Below are positions 8,342 through 16,712 of a DNA stretch of 25,014 bases, in pieces. The stretch is from Euryarchaeota archaeon UBA433 (lineage in GTDB: Archaea > Thermoplasmatota > Poseidoniia > Poseidoniales > Poseidoniaceae): the NCBI GenBank assembly GCA_002495535.1, contig DAFX01000098.1, positions 7,077 through 32,090 of the forward strand, read 5' to 3'. The notes beneath the pieces are model-generated. The model had not been told where the DNA came from and did not search any database. It saw nothing but the letters and a program-made list of their open reading frames with translations. Position numbers and translations under genes: made by a program. Each line of letters starts with the position of its first letter. The stretch's first letter is position 1.

Positions 8342-9418
8342 ATGGCAGGCAACCTAGGAGGCGAATTTTGTCTTGTCTGCGGTGCCGATCCACCTCTTTA
8401 TGGGGAACGGATGTGTGAGCCTTGCGTCAGAAAGCGCGTCGAGTTGGTCAAAGTTCCAGAAAATATCCCATGGGTTCGTTGTGCTCGATGTGGCATTGTT
8501 GAAATTCAAGGCAAATGGGTTCAAATTTCAGAAGAAGAAATTTGGGACGAATTGATCCAGCGCCACGTGCAGTTTCACAAGAATGCAGAAGATGTGGGGC
8601 TCGCCCTTGAAACTCGAACTGTTTCGGACCGGCATACACTGTTGCATCTGCAAGTCGAAGGCGTCATTGAGGACTTGTTGTTCAAGGAAGAACATACAAT
8701 GCGGGCTCGAATGGCAAACGGTGTGTGCCTCACATGCACGCGTCGGGCGGGCAATTATTTTGAAGCAACCGTCCAATTAAGGTCCACCGGCAGACGCCTT
8801 GCGGAAGAGGAATTCACTGCACTCAGAGCCACGCTTGACAAAGTTCTGGACGAATTGGCAGACGATCCAATGTTTTTCATCACCTCCGAAGGGCCCGTGA
8901 CTGGAGGCTATGACATCGTCTTGGGCAGCAAGGGGCTTGCTCGAACTTGGGGTCGTCACCTCGTGACCCACTATGGTGGACAAGTTGCAGAATCCAACAC
9001 CACCGTTGGCCGCAAAGACGGAGTTGATGTCACACGCCTCACCCTGCTTTATCGAAAACCTGGCTACGACATTGGCGACGTATTGCGGTGGCGCGACCAG
9101 TTGTGGCGCCCTGCAACTTGGACCAAAGACGGGGCAATTATGAGTCGAATCGATCGTCAAGAGAGAACCGGAGCCAGTTGGAGGGATTTGGAAAGCGCCA
9201 ATGTGGTCTCTCAAATGAAAGACCACACGATGGTCGACCTCATCACTCAAGACCAATCAGTGGGTGAGTTCCTCGACCCATCCACATGGCAAATGACTTC
9301 CATTCGACTCCCTTGGGACCACGTCAGGACTCGAAAAGTACGAGTGGCAAACATCGAAGGGGAATGGCTTGCATTGCACCATCTCGGCTGTGATGAAGAA
9401 GAGGTGGCACAAGCATGA
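8342..9418 (+). CDS. nmd3: NMD3 family ribosome-associated protein
   Basis: Archaeal homolog of NMD3, which in eukaryotes binds the large ribosomal subunit for export and late maturation. In archaea it is presumed to act in large-subunit assembly or recycling. The 358-residue product starts with the zinc-binding pattern of the family: CLVC (10, 13), CEPC (25, 28), CARC (47, 50). A further CLTC (129, 132) is followed by RRAGNYFEATVQLR, a recognisable NMD3 segment leading into the OB/SH3-like core. The length fits the archaeal form, which lacks the eukaryotic export-signal tail. The start is supported by a strong ribosome binding site. The stop overlaps the next gene's ATG by 4 bases, so it is coupled to the sugar isomerase, an unexpected partner functionally. 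Confidence 0.88.
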   Translation: MAGNLGGEFCLVCGADPPLYGERMCEPCVRKRVELVKVPENIPWVRCARCGIVEIQGKWVQISEEEIWDELIQRHVQFHKNAEDVGLALETRTVSDRHTLLHLQVEGVIEDLLFKEEHTMRARMANGVCLTCTRRAGNYFEATVQLRSTGRRLAEEEFTALRATLDKVLDELADDPMFFITSEGPVTGGYDIVLGSKGLARTWGRHLVTHYGGQVAESNTTVGRKDGVDVTRLTLLYRKPGYDIGDVLRWRDQLWRPATWTKDGAIMSRIDRQERTGASWRDLESANVVSQMKDHTMVDLITQDQSVGEFLDPSTWQMTSIRLPWDHVRTRKVRVANIEGEWLALHHLGCDEEEVAQA

Positions 9419-10536
9419 GCGGCACTGAACAGCCTCACAGCTCTGAAGGAACTGCTGCACCGAGTCTTGTCGACCTGGCGCTAGCACTGGACAATGAAGG
9501 CATGGTTGGTTTCACTCGAGCGTTTGTCGATGACCTCCGGCGTGGCTTCAATCATGTTTCACACGAACGCTTTCCATGGATGAATGCGCTAAGCCGTTCA
9601 AAATGGACGGGCGTCGTATGCCTCGGAATGGGTGGTTCTGGGGCTGGAGGGGAGTTTCTTTCGAGTTTGGCTTCCTTCCAGGGTAAACTCCCCGTCCACG
9701 TCCAGCGAGATTACGTTCTCCCGGCGTGGTGGGACCAAAATTGGCTCGTTCTCGCAACATCACACAGTGGCAACACTGAAGAAACACTCGAAGCAACTGA
9801 AACGGCATTAAAATCCGGCGCTACGGTTGTAATTCTCTCAACCGGTGGCATCCTTGCAGGGCTTCCCGAATTGTACCCGAACTGCTACCTTATCCCGTCG
9901 GTTGGCGGCCAACCTCCTCGAAGCGCATTTGGCCATATCTTTAGTCGTCAAGTCGGGTTGCTCCGCCACCTCGGTATGCTCCCCACCCCACAAGAGGGCG
10001 ACGATGAGGTTATGTTTGATCGATTGCAGAAAGCCATGGTTGGTTTTGACATCTTGGCCGATCCAGAAGGCGATATTGCCCAACTCGCTATCTGCATGGT
10101 GGACCGCCCAATTGCCCTTATTGGCCCAACTGAACTGACACCGGTACTCAACCGATTCAAGAACCAACTCAACGAAAACGCCGCAAGGTTTGCCCGGGTA
10201 GGGATCGTACCCGAGATGAATCACAATGAAAGCGTAGCATGGGGCGGCATAGGCGACGACCGGGATTCAAGTGGCATCGACCACGTCGTTTTATTGCTCA
10301 CATGGAAAGGCATGCACACGAGGGTTCAGCAACGCATGGACTGGATGATCGCTCACGCTGCCACCGATTACGCATGGAAGATTGAGGGGGAGGGGGACAC
10401 CCTCTTGGAATCCATGCTCCATCTATGCATCCTCACCGATTGGATTTCGCTGGCATTGTCGTTCTTGCACGGCAAGGACCCCGCCTCAATTGGGCCAATT
10501 TCTGCACTCAAAGCCCATCTTGATTCTGTGGACTGA
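9415..10536 (+). CDS. Bifunctional phosphoglucose/phosphomannose isomerase (SIS domains)
   Basis: Interconverts glucose-6-phosphate or mannose-6-phosphate with fructose-6-phosphate, feeding glycolysis/gluconeogenesis and the supply of mannose for glycans. The 373-residue product has two SIS folds and the PGI/PMI family markers: GMGGSGAGG (71-79), SHSGNTEE (116-123) for sugar-phosphate binding, PPRSAFGH (167-174), and EMNHNE (267-272) supplying catalytic Glu and His. A conserved Lys near the C-terminus is in SALKAHL. Length is slightly longer than the typical archaeal enzyme of about 320-350 residues because of a short N-terminal extension. Its ATG overlaps the NMD3 stop (ATGA). Its stop directly abuts the stop of the convergent M23 gene. 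Confidence 0.9.
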   Translation: MSGTEQPHSSEGTAAPSLVDLALALDNEGMVGFTRAFVDDLRRGFNHVSHERFPWMNALSRSKWTGVVCLGMGGSGAGGEFLSSLASFQGKLPVHVQRDYVLPAWWDQNWLVLATSHSGNTEETLEATETALKSGATVVILSTGGILAGLPELYPNCYLIPSVGGQPPRSAFGHIFSRQVGLLRHLGMLPTPQEGDDEVMFDRLQKAMVGFDILADPEGDIAQLAICMVDRPIALIGPTELTPVLNRFKNQLNENAARFARVGIVPEMNHNESVAWGGIGDDRDSSGIDHVVLLLTWKGMHTRVQQRMDWMIAHAATDYAWKIEGEGDTLLESMLHLCILTDWISLALSFLHGKDPASIGPISALKAHLDSVD

Positions 10537-10539
10537 TCA
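10534..10539. other. Abutting convergent stop codons (TGATCA)
   Basis: The TGA of the sugar isomerase (10534-10536) and the TGA of the minus-strand M23 gene (10537-10539) form one six-base palindrome with no spacer. Each transcript must therefore terminate inside the opposite gene. Confidence 0.9.
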
Positions 10540-11223
10540 ATACAGAGGGCCGAGAACAAGGCGAGGATCTGGATAATCTTCCAAGGCTTGCTCGCGCTCA
10601 GAGCGACGAACAACGCCTGGTAAATCCGCCGAGGTTGGTTCGTCGAGCGCCAGTTGGAAATGGACGTGAGGTTCCCATCCACCGTTTTCCTCTTTCGTTC
10701 CTATGCTCGCAATGCACTGGCCTTTTGCAACACGAGAACCAACGACAAGACCCTCAAGACTGTCGGTCGAGAGATGGCCATAGAGCGCCCAAATTTTTCG
10801 AATTTGATGCTCATCATCGGGTGTTGGAGGCCATGATAATTCATACTCGACAATGATGGTTGGACCGTAAGAGCCCTCTTCCTCGTTCACATCAAAAGCG
10901 TGAATACGTCCATTTGAGAACGAATGAACCGGTGTCCCTGCCGGCGCTCCGATGTCGATACCAACATGTAAATCCCGCTCGCCTTCAAACAGTGGTGAAA
11001 GGTACATTCCTGGCCGAACTTCATCGTACCGGCCAATTTGGTAATCGTACGGGCACACCCAATGAGGGTCAGGGCCTCGGGTGAAGTTGAACACCCAGTA
11101 TGGTTCATCGATGTGAACAATTGGAGCAAAGTGGTCTCGCTCGCTGCTCATGTTCTGCGTATTGCTGACTTTCATTTGATTGTTGGCCGAAGAATCAAAG
11201 CCTGAACCTTGATGCTCATTCAT
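10537..11223 (-). CDS. M23 (LytM/peptidoglycan-endopeptidase fold) metallopeptidase-like protein
   Basis: A zinc peptidase of the LytM fold; in bacteria such enzymes cut peptide cross-links of peptidoglycan or glycine-rich peptides. From the ATG at 11223 it has 228 residues and keeps the whole metal site: HVGID (His86, Asp90), YGHLS (His150) and HVH (His186, His188). The biotin-carrier-like beta fold is apparent in VVGSRVAKGQ. No signal peptide or membrane helix is visible, and the first 30 or so residues are polar and low-complexity. Start choice is uncertain: GGTGAT 4 bases upstream supports 11223, a GTG at 11256 and ATG at 11229 lie upstream, and ATGs at 11175 and 11151 lie just before the conserved part. 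An archaeon should lack murein, so the substrate is unknown. Confidence 0.85.
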   Translation of the reverse strand: MNEHQGSGFDSSANNQMKVSNTQNMSSERDHFAPIVHIDEPYWVFNFTRGPDPHWVCPYDYQIGRYDEVRPGMYLSPLFEGERDLHVGIDIGAPAGTPVHSFSNGRIHAFDVNEEEGSYGPTIIVEYELSWPPTPDDEHQIRKIWALYGHLSTDSLEGLVVGSRVAKGQCIASIGTKEENGGWEPHVHFQLALDEPTSADLPGVVRRSEREQALEDYPDPRLVLGPLY

Positions 11224-13558
11224 GTTCATCACCGTACTGCTCTTGTTAGCGGTCACGGCGCTGCCGGGTTATGCACTGACCAGAGTTCTTGACGGAAGTG
11301 CAGATGCGCTGCGAAAAGCGATGTTGACGCCAGCACTTGGACTCCTGATCGTGTTTGGATTTAGTGGGGCGCTGATGTATACGAGGTTGTGGACTTGGAA
11401 CCTGATGGCCGCCGGCCTTCTGTTGTTGAACACAGCATCACTTGCTCATATCCAAAGACGTACGAGTGAAAAACGCACACTCACGCCTTGGCAAGCCCTT
11501 GAAGCCGCCATGCATGGAGAGGTTACATCCAGCGAGGATACCAAATTAAGCGAAGAAGTTACGGCGCAACGATGGTTTCAATCCCACCGTAAACCTCTGC
11601 CTTTCATGGTCGCACTGATCGCTGTGCTCAGCTGCCTTACCTTGCCTTTTTTGCAGACCTTGCCCTTTGGCGTTGATTGGATCGGGTTCTCAATGCTTAG
11701 TGGTCAAATTCACGCCACTGGAACCATGGCTTTACCAGGTACCAATGAAGGGTTCTGGACCTACCCTCCAGCGTTCCCATCTCTTGCTGCATGGCTTCAA
11801 GGTGCTCTCGGGCTGAGTTCTGGTGAAGCCGTGTTTCAACTTGGCCACTACAGCCTCTTTGCGCTGCTTCTCGGCATAGGAGGTGCAATGGATCGCCACG
11901 GTGCAGGGGCCCATGGTATTCTCGCCATGGCTTTTGGCGCTGGTTTATTCGCCAAAACATTTGACTCAGGATACCCAACTGTGGCGAGTCAATTAGGATT
12001 GGTTGTTGGGCTTCTTGTGTTGCTTCGCCCGTCTGGAACCCGTGGGAAACATCACACTCGTGGTTTTATTTTGGCCTTTTTTTGTGTCGCATTGATTCAC
12101 CCCACGGGGGCAATCTACCTTGGCATGCTCATGGCTGCCCACCTGTTCATCGGGCTCCGTTTGGATGAGAAATACGGTGCGAATATGCAGAAAATTTTGA
12201 TTTCAAGTGCGACTTTACTCACCGGAGCAGCAGCTATTGCCTTGCTCATTTTAGCGCCTCGGATGCTTGACGCTGCTGTCTTTGCAGAATATGGATGGCA
12301 AGGTGGACGACCTATGATCACTTACAATTTGGTCCTCCTCGCAGGAGGGTTGATCGCTGCATGGCGTCTTCGAAAGAGCGTTGAAGGCATGTTGCTCACC
12401 TCTTGGTTTGCAGGGCTGTGGTTGCTGAGTGGAATTCATTTGATTGAAGGGTTGGAGCAAATACCGATCCTTTCTTTGCTTTCATACGTCTTGTATTCGA
12501 TGGGGTTGCATGCCTTCCATATCCCTCTGGCAGCGCTCCTTGCGCTGTTGTGGAGCGATACGACGAACCTCACAGCCGTCGATCAAAAAAGAGGATTCAT
12601 GGGCGTGGGTTGGGACCCACACTTTCACAAGCACGTGGCCACCACTTTGCTGACTGGTGTGATCCTTGGGGTACTGATTGGAAATGTATTGCTCGTTCAG
12701 GTCAGTGAACATGATGAATTGCGCCCCGTCGCTCAGGGCGATCTCAAATTGCTCCCGGACATAAAGGCCCTACCGGATGGAAGCGTCATCTTTTCTGAAA
12801 ATGCCCAGTGGGGCTACATCTTAGACGCTCCAGCGCATGTTAAATTCACCAGTCTGCCCACCCTAGGTCTAGTCCAAATGGAATCGTCAATTCAACCTCA
12901 GGCCACGTCTGCTGTGTTTGGTGATGACGCTGAGGCGATTCAGAACCTCAACATCACACATGCTGTTTCATCTCCTATTGGGACGGCTGGCTGGTACCTT
13001 GGCCACTCCACGTTTTGGACGAAACTCGTGGAGTATGATGGAAGCGCTTTGTGGGCTTTTGATTCAACGGGTCAAAGTCACTCGGTGGAGTTCACTGGTT
13101 TTGAAGAAGATACGTGCGCTGAAGGATGCACCATGCGCGTTGAGCCCTGGAACGAACATCGATTCCGTGACCCTTTCAATTTAGGCGATCATCGACCTTT
13201 CATCGAACATTCAAATGGATCTGTTCTTGGATTCTCCACTGACTCATGGTCTCAACAAAACGGAACATTGTGCATGGTGTATGAAGCGATTGGAGATGTT
13301 GGACCGTTCTCAATTTCCGTGAGTGATGCACAAGATCCCATGTTCAGTTCATCCGGGGCCAAAGCAGGATGGCATTCTGACTGTATTGGGTCTTATTCTT
13401 TAGAGGGGCACACGGACGAGATTCACATTGACTGGGTTGGAAGCGATGCCTCTAGCCAACGCTGGATCAATCCGATTGGGTTTTCTGGACGGGGTGATGC
13501 GCTCTACGATCGAGTCGGTCTGCGCTTCCACTGGTTGGAATTGAGGCCTTTGGCTTGA
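11222..13558 (+). CDS. Polytopic membrane protein, GT-C glycosyltransferase-like, with extracytoplasmic C-terminal domain
   Basis: A 778-residue protein. About residues 1-500 contain a dozen or so hydrophobic helices, the first right at the N-terminus. The rest (about 505-778) is a soluble, aromatic-rich beta-type region with several Cys (such as CAEGC), probably outside the cell. After the helix near residue 125 comes a loop with GVDWIGF and, further on, WTYPPAFPS. Acidic residues after the first helices and a YPP-type motif are common in GT-C enzymes, which use lipid-linked sugars at the outer face of the membrane. The exact family is not recognised. The GT2 enzyme 43 bases downstream could make the lipid-phosphate sugar donor. 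A lipid-linked glycan transferase is therefore likely but inferred. The ATG shares a CATG with the divergent M23 gene. Confidence 0.75.
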   Translation: MFITVLLLLAVTALPGYALTRVLDGSADALRKAMLTPALGLLIVFGFSGALMYTRLWTWNLMAAGLLLLNTASLAHIQRRTSEKRTLTPWQALEAAMHGEVTSSEDTKLSEEVTAQRWFQSHRKPLPFMVALIAVLSCLTLPFLQTLPFGVDWIGFSMLSGQIHATGTMALPGTNEGFWTYPPAFPSLAAWLQGALGLSSGEAVFQLGHYSLFALLLGIGGAMDRHGAGAHGILAMAFGAGLFAKTFDSGYPTVASQLGLVVGLLVLLRPSGTRGKHHTRGFILAFFCVALIHPTGAIYLGMLMAAHLFIGLRLDEKYGANMQKILISSATLLTGAAAIALLILAPRMLDAAVFAEYGWQGGRPMITYNLVLLAGGLIAAWRLRKSVEGMLLTSWFAGLWLLSGIHLIEGLEQIPILSLLSYVLYSMGLHAFHIPLAALLALLWSDTTNLTAVDQKRGFMGVGWDPHFHKHVATTLLTGVILGVLIGNVLLVQVSEHDELRPVAQGDLKLLPDIKALPDGSVIFSENAQWGYILDAPAHVKFTSLPTLGLVQMESSIQPQATSAVFGDDAEAIQNLNITHAVSSPIGTAGWYLGHSTFWTKLVEYDGSALWAFDSTGQSHSVEFTGFEEDTCAEGCTMRVEPWNEHRFRDPFNLGDHRPFIEHSNGSVLGFSTDSWSQQNGTLCMVYEAIGDVGPFSISVSDAQDPMFSSSGAKAGWHSDCIGSYSLEGHTDEIHIDWVGSDASSQRWINPIGFSGRGDALYDRVGLRFHWLELRPLA
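11228..11233 (-). promoter_or_regulatory. Ribosome binding site candidate of the M23 gene
   Basis: GGTGAT on the minus strand, 4 bases before the ATG at 11223. It overlaps the alternative ATG at 11229 and lies inside the coding start of the opposite-strand membrane protein gene. Confidence 0.4.
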
Positions 13559-13601
13559 AACGAAGCGAAGCGATGAAAGCGGCGAGACCACAGGAACCTG
13601 C

Positions 13602-14339
13602 ATGAAGCGCGTCACTGTGCTGCTTCCAACCTTGGACGAAGCCGAGGGTATTGCGGAGGTGGTACCTCGTATCCCCACTGCTGAACTTCACTCGGCTGGC
13701 TGGGAGGTGGAGGTCCTCGTTGTCGATGGCGGCAGCGATGACGGCACGATTGAAATCGCCAAAAACCTAGGTTGCGAAACCATGCGCCAACACGGCAAGG
13801 GCAAAGGGGTTGCAATGCGCCAAGGGTTTGCCTCCTTCCTCAGAGGTGAAAACGATGTTTTGGTGATGCTCGATGCCGATGGGACCTATCATCCCGAAGA
13901 GTTGCTGCGCTTTCTCAAAGCCCTTCGACATGCCGATGTGGTGGTGGGCGATCGCCTCAAGGGTGAAATGGATCCGGACGCAATGACACGTGTCAATTAC
14001 TTCGGCAACCATCTTCTGACATGGTGCGCAGTTTCCCTCTACGGCGTCCCTATGAACGATTTGTGTTCTGGCTATTGGGCCTTCAACCGCCGTTCGATTG
14101 CCCTCTTGAAGTTGAATTCAATGCGTTTTGAAATTGAAGCTGAAATGTACACTTCATGCACGTTGGAAAATTTGGAGATGGCTCACATTCCAATTCGTTA
14201 TTCACGACGGCTTGGCGAAGCGAAACTTGGTTCGGTCAAAGACGGCTGGAACATCTTACGAAAACTCCTCGTACGACGTATTTTCCCAACCCCGCCCCGT
14301 TCCACTCAGGGCGAAGGGAACTTGAACATCGACCAATGA
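13602..14339 (+). CDS. GT2 family glycosyltransferase, polyprenyl-phosphate sugar synthase-like
   Basis: Transfers a sugar from a nucleotide donor, most likely to a polyprenyl (dolichol) phosphate on the cytoplasmic side, giving a lipid-linked monosaccharide for glycosylation. The 245-residue product begins with the GT-A beta strand VTVLLPTLDEAEG. It continues with VDGGSDDGT (41-49), the metal-binding DAD (91-93) followed by GTYHPEE, and the acceptor-side motif NDLCSGYWAF (152-161) with FEIEAEM. These match DPM1/AglJ-type enzymes. There are no membrane helices, as in soluble DPM1-like forms. An AGGA precedes the ATG. It sits 43 bases after the GT-C-like gene, suggesting donor synthesis and transfer are coupled. 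The sugar is not predictable. Confidence 0.87.
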   Translation: MKRVTVLLPTLDEAEGIAEVVPRIPTAELHSAGWEVEVLVVDGGSDDGTIEIAKNLGCETMRQHGKGKGVAMRQGFASFLRGENDVLVMLDADGTYHPEELLRFLKALRHADVVVGDRLKGEMDPDAMTRVNYFGNHLLTWCAVSLYGVPMNDLCSGYWAFNRRSIALLKLNSMRFEIEAEMYTSCTLENLEMAHIPIRYSRRLGEAKLGSVKDGWNILRKLLVRRIFPTPPRSTQGEGNLNIDQ

Positions 14340-14373
14340 ATAGCCTCAAAAAAGGTGAGTTGGAGGAAGGGGT

Positions 14374-15528
14374 ATGCAACCGCATAAGACCGTGGTCATA
14401 GGCGCCTCGGGCCTGGTTGCACAGCGGATGCAACAGCGGTTGTCGAATCATCCATGGTTCACGCTAAATGCGGTCATTGGAAGCAAACGAACCTCCGGAC
14501 AAATGCTCGATTCAATCCCTTGGCGGCTCGAAGAAAACCGCCCGGACTTACCGAATTTGGAAATTCTCAACGGACAGGATGAACGTTTGATCGAGCAGTT
14601 ACGGGACTGTGGCATCACGGTTGCTTTCTCATGTGTGCCATCCGGGGTCGCAGACCCTCTCGAACTGACCCTTGCCGAAGCAGGTGTTGCCGTGTTCTCC
14701 AATTCCAGTGCCTTTCGGAGGATTGATGGCGTCCCCTTGGTGATTCCTGACCTCAACGCAAATCACCTTTCGCACTTTGGAACGCATGAGTACTTGCTGG
14801 CTTGTGCGACCAACTGCACCTTGATTCCATTAGCAGTACCAACCGCAGTTATCGCCAAATCTTTTGGCATCACACGAGTGAAAATGAACAGCGAACAGGC
14901 CCTGTCTGGAGCAGGTTTTGATCTCCTTCTTGATGAGAAGGCCCTAGCAGGTGGCCACGCTCCCGAGATTGCAGGTGAGGCGGAGAAGACAGCTCAAGAA
15001 TTGCTGCACGTGCTTGGCACACCAATCAAAGAACAGAGAGCCAATTCTTCTGATGCTCGAACACATCCTAAGTTCGAAACTGCACCCGTGCATGTCGTGC
15101 CTGCTGATCTGGATGTGGAGATTGAATGCAAGAGGGTGACTCGAAAAGATGGTCACCAAATTTTCGCCACCTTGACCCTCGAAACAGATACGACCCTCGA
15201 GGAAGTAAGGAATTGCCTGATGGCACATAAGTTTCCAAATCAATTGAAGGCATGCCCGAGCGCTCCAAAGAAGGCCATACATTTTGTCGAAAAAATCGAT
15301 GTGGACCGACATTTGTGGAGCGATGGAGAAGATTTTTTGACCAATCCTGACCCAAGTCACAACCTCAAAACTGGGATGGCGGTGGTCGTTGGTCACCTGC
15401 AAATGTTGGACTCACGCACCATCGAACTTTCGGCGTATTCTCACAACACAATTCGAGGCGCTGCCGGAGGCACCATGTTGCTTGCTGAGCAAGCCTACCT
15501 TGAGCAAAGGCTTCCGAAACAGCAGTAG
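14374..15528 (+). CDS. asd: Aspartate-semialdehyde dehydrogenase
   Basis: Reduces L-aspartyl-4-phosphate to aspartate semialdehyde with NADPH, the branch point to lysine, threonine, methionine and isoleucine. The 384-residue product has the N-terminal nucleotide-binding loop VIGASGLVA (8-16), catalytic Cys148 in the TNCT motif, and active-site His261 in KDGHQ, preceded by CKRV as in the archaeal/fungal branch. The third Gly of the usual GxxGxxG loop is Ala16, and the Cys motif is TNCT where NPNC or similar is usual. Both are mild departures. GGAGG 7 bases upstream supports the ATG at 14374. It follows the GT2 gene by 34 bases, but the metabolic link to it is not obvious. Confidence 0.9.
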   Translation: MQPHKTVVIGASGLVAQRMQQRLSNHPWFTLNAVIGSKRTSGQMLDSIPWRLEENRPDLPNLEILNGQDERLIEQLRDCGITVAFSCVPSGVADPLELTLAEAGVAVFSNSSAFRRIDGVPLVIPDLNANHLSHFGTHEYLLACATNCTLIPLAVPTAVIAKSFGITRVKMNSEQALSGAGFDLLLDEKALAGGHAPEIAGEAEKTAQELLHVLGTPIKEQRANSSDARTHPKFETAPVHVVPADLDVEIECKRVTRKDGHQIFATLTLETDTTLEEVRNCLMAHKFPNQLKACPSAPKKAIHFVEKIDVDRHLWSDGEDFLTNPDPSHNLKTGMAVVVGHLQMLDSRTIELSAYSHNTIRGAAGGTMLLAEQAYLEQRLPKQQ

Positions 15529-15559
15529 GCATAAATGCGTTCAGCACCCCCAAGGAATC

Positions 15560-15563
15560 GGTG
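15560..15563 (+). promoter_or_regulatory. Ribosome binding site of the unrecognised 365-residue protein
   Basis: GGTG lies 5 bases before the ATG at 15569. It shows that the long open frame reaching back into asd (to 15389) is not the real N-terminus. Confidence 0.5.
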
Positions 15564-15568
15564 CGAGC

Positions 15569-16666
15569 ATGGGTATTACTGCAATGATTCCCGACATGAC
15601 CATTGGTCAACTCAAGAATGAGGCCGATGCCAGATGGGGTGAAATCTGGGATGGCGGGGCTGCCCGAATGACGTTGCTGATCATGTGCCCTCGCAAGGAA
15701 AGGAAACTGCTCGAACTCCACGGCGACATGATTGAGCACGGCCAACCTGTTGTCACCGTCTTCCACCGCCCAAGAGCAGGGGCACAAATGCTCGAAGATC
15801 AGGGCTTTGACCCGCGCAGTGCTTCGTTTCAATTCGTGGATATCGCCACACCCGATTTGGGACCTTGGATGCAGCACTTGGTGACAAATGAAGGATGGTT
15901 ACGCGGTTCAATCGAAATCATGGCCTTGCCGTATTCTGTCGACAACCCCGCTCAACGAGGTTTTGAAACTGAACGGGTGATGTGCTTTAGACACCCCTCC
16001 ATTGCACCCTTGGAAAGGTATTACCTCCCCTTCCCTCCTCAAAATATTCCGGGGAAATGTTTCGTCAGTTTACCACGTCGACAAGCGGCAGAACTCGCTC
16101 GGCAACAAGCAGAAGTGCTTGGTGTGGGTCGATTAGAGCGAAAACAAACCATCAGTCAAGCAACAGAAGAAGAAATGCCAACCCCACCTCGAAAGGAACC
16201 GGCAGGCGAGTCAATGGATGCCATGATGGATGCGTTTTCGAGCGATTTAGTTGCTGGAATCGCTGCTGAGGCCAACCCAGATGAAGCGCCACAAGGAACT
16301 GATGCGCAAGAAATCGAGCCAGAGCCGCCAAAGGCGCCATCGCCACCTCAAGAACACGTCTTTGTCCCACTTCCTTCGGGCTCAAAACCTCCCCAGCCAC
16401 CGCCTGCAGAAACGGTCGAACAAGCACCACAAATTGAGGAAGAACACCGGGAAAACGTGCCAATGCCGGAAGTTGAACCGGAGCCGGAAGAAGCGATGTC
16501 GGCCATCGAAATCGAATTCAGAGAACTCGTCAACGGACTGCTCGCTGCGGGTGTTGATCCAACAGAAATGATGGACGACCCACGATGGGAAGACATCAAC
16601 GAGAGAGCAACAGCCGTCGGTTTCGAAACTTGGCCGGTGTTCCTTCAATTGGCTACGATGGAATGA
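15569..16666 (+). CDS. Unrecognised protein with acidic Pro-rich linker and C-terminal helical domain
   Basis: I do not recognise this family. The 365-residue product has three parts. Residues 1 to about 190 form a folded alpha/beta-looking domain (for example MTLLIMCPRKERK and FQFVDIATPDLG). Residues about 195-305 are a low-complexity linker rich in Pro, Glu, Ala and Gln. The last 60 or so residues form a small helical domain with DPTEMMDDPRW and AVGFETWPVF. There is no signal peptide or membrane helix, so it should be cytoplasmic. It follows asd by 40 bases and precedes a small zinc ribbon gene by 46 bases, so the two may be expressed together. The layout (enzyme-like or binding domain, flexible tether, small docking domain) suggests a scaffold or adaptor, but no function can be assigned. 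Confidence 0.8.
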   Translation: MGITAMIPDMTIGQLKNEADARWGEIWDGGAARMTLLIMCPRKERKLLELHGDMIEHGQPVVTVFHRPRAGAQMLEDQGFDPRSASFQFVDIATPDLGPWMQHLVTNEGWLRGSIEIMALPYSVDNPAQRGFETERVMCFRHPSIAPLERYYLPFPPQNIPGKCFVSLPRRQAAELARQQAEVLGVGRLERKQTISQATEEEMPTPPRKEPAGESMDAMMDAFSSDLVAGIAAEANPDEAPQGTDAQEIEPEPPKAPSPPQEHVFVPLPSGSKPPQPPPAETVEQAPQIEEEHRENVPMPEVEPEPEEAMSAIEIEFRELVNGLLAAGVDPTEMMDDPRWEDINERATAVGFETWPVFLQLATME

Positions 16667-16712
16667 CAAGATTCAAGACCGCTGGACCTGACAGGAGAAC
16701 GGAGGCACGAGC

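Noticed and set aside
14951..15402. Antisense and alternative frames within asd
   Set aside because: The asd frame holds the catalytic Cys and His. The others show no motif.
15389..15568. Upstream extension of the unrecognised 365-residue protein into asd
   Set aside because: This part is out of frame within the asd coding end and Cys/Arg-rich. GGTG before the ATG at 15569 marks the real start.
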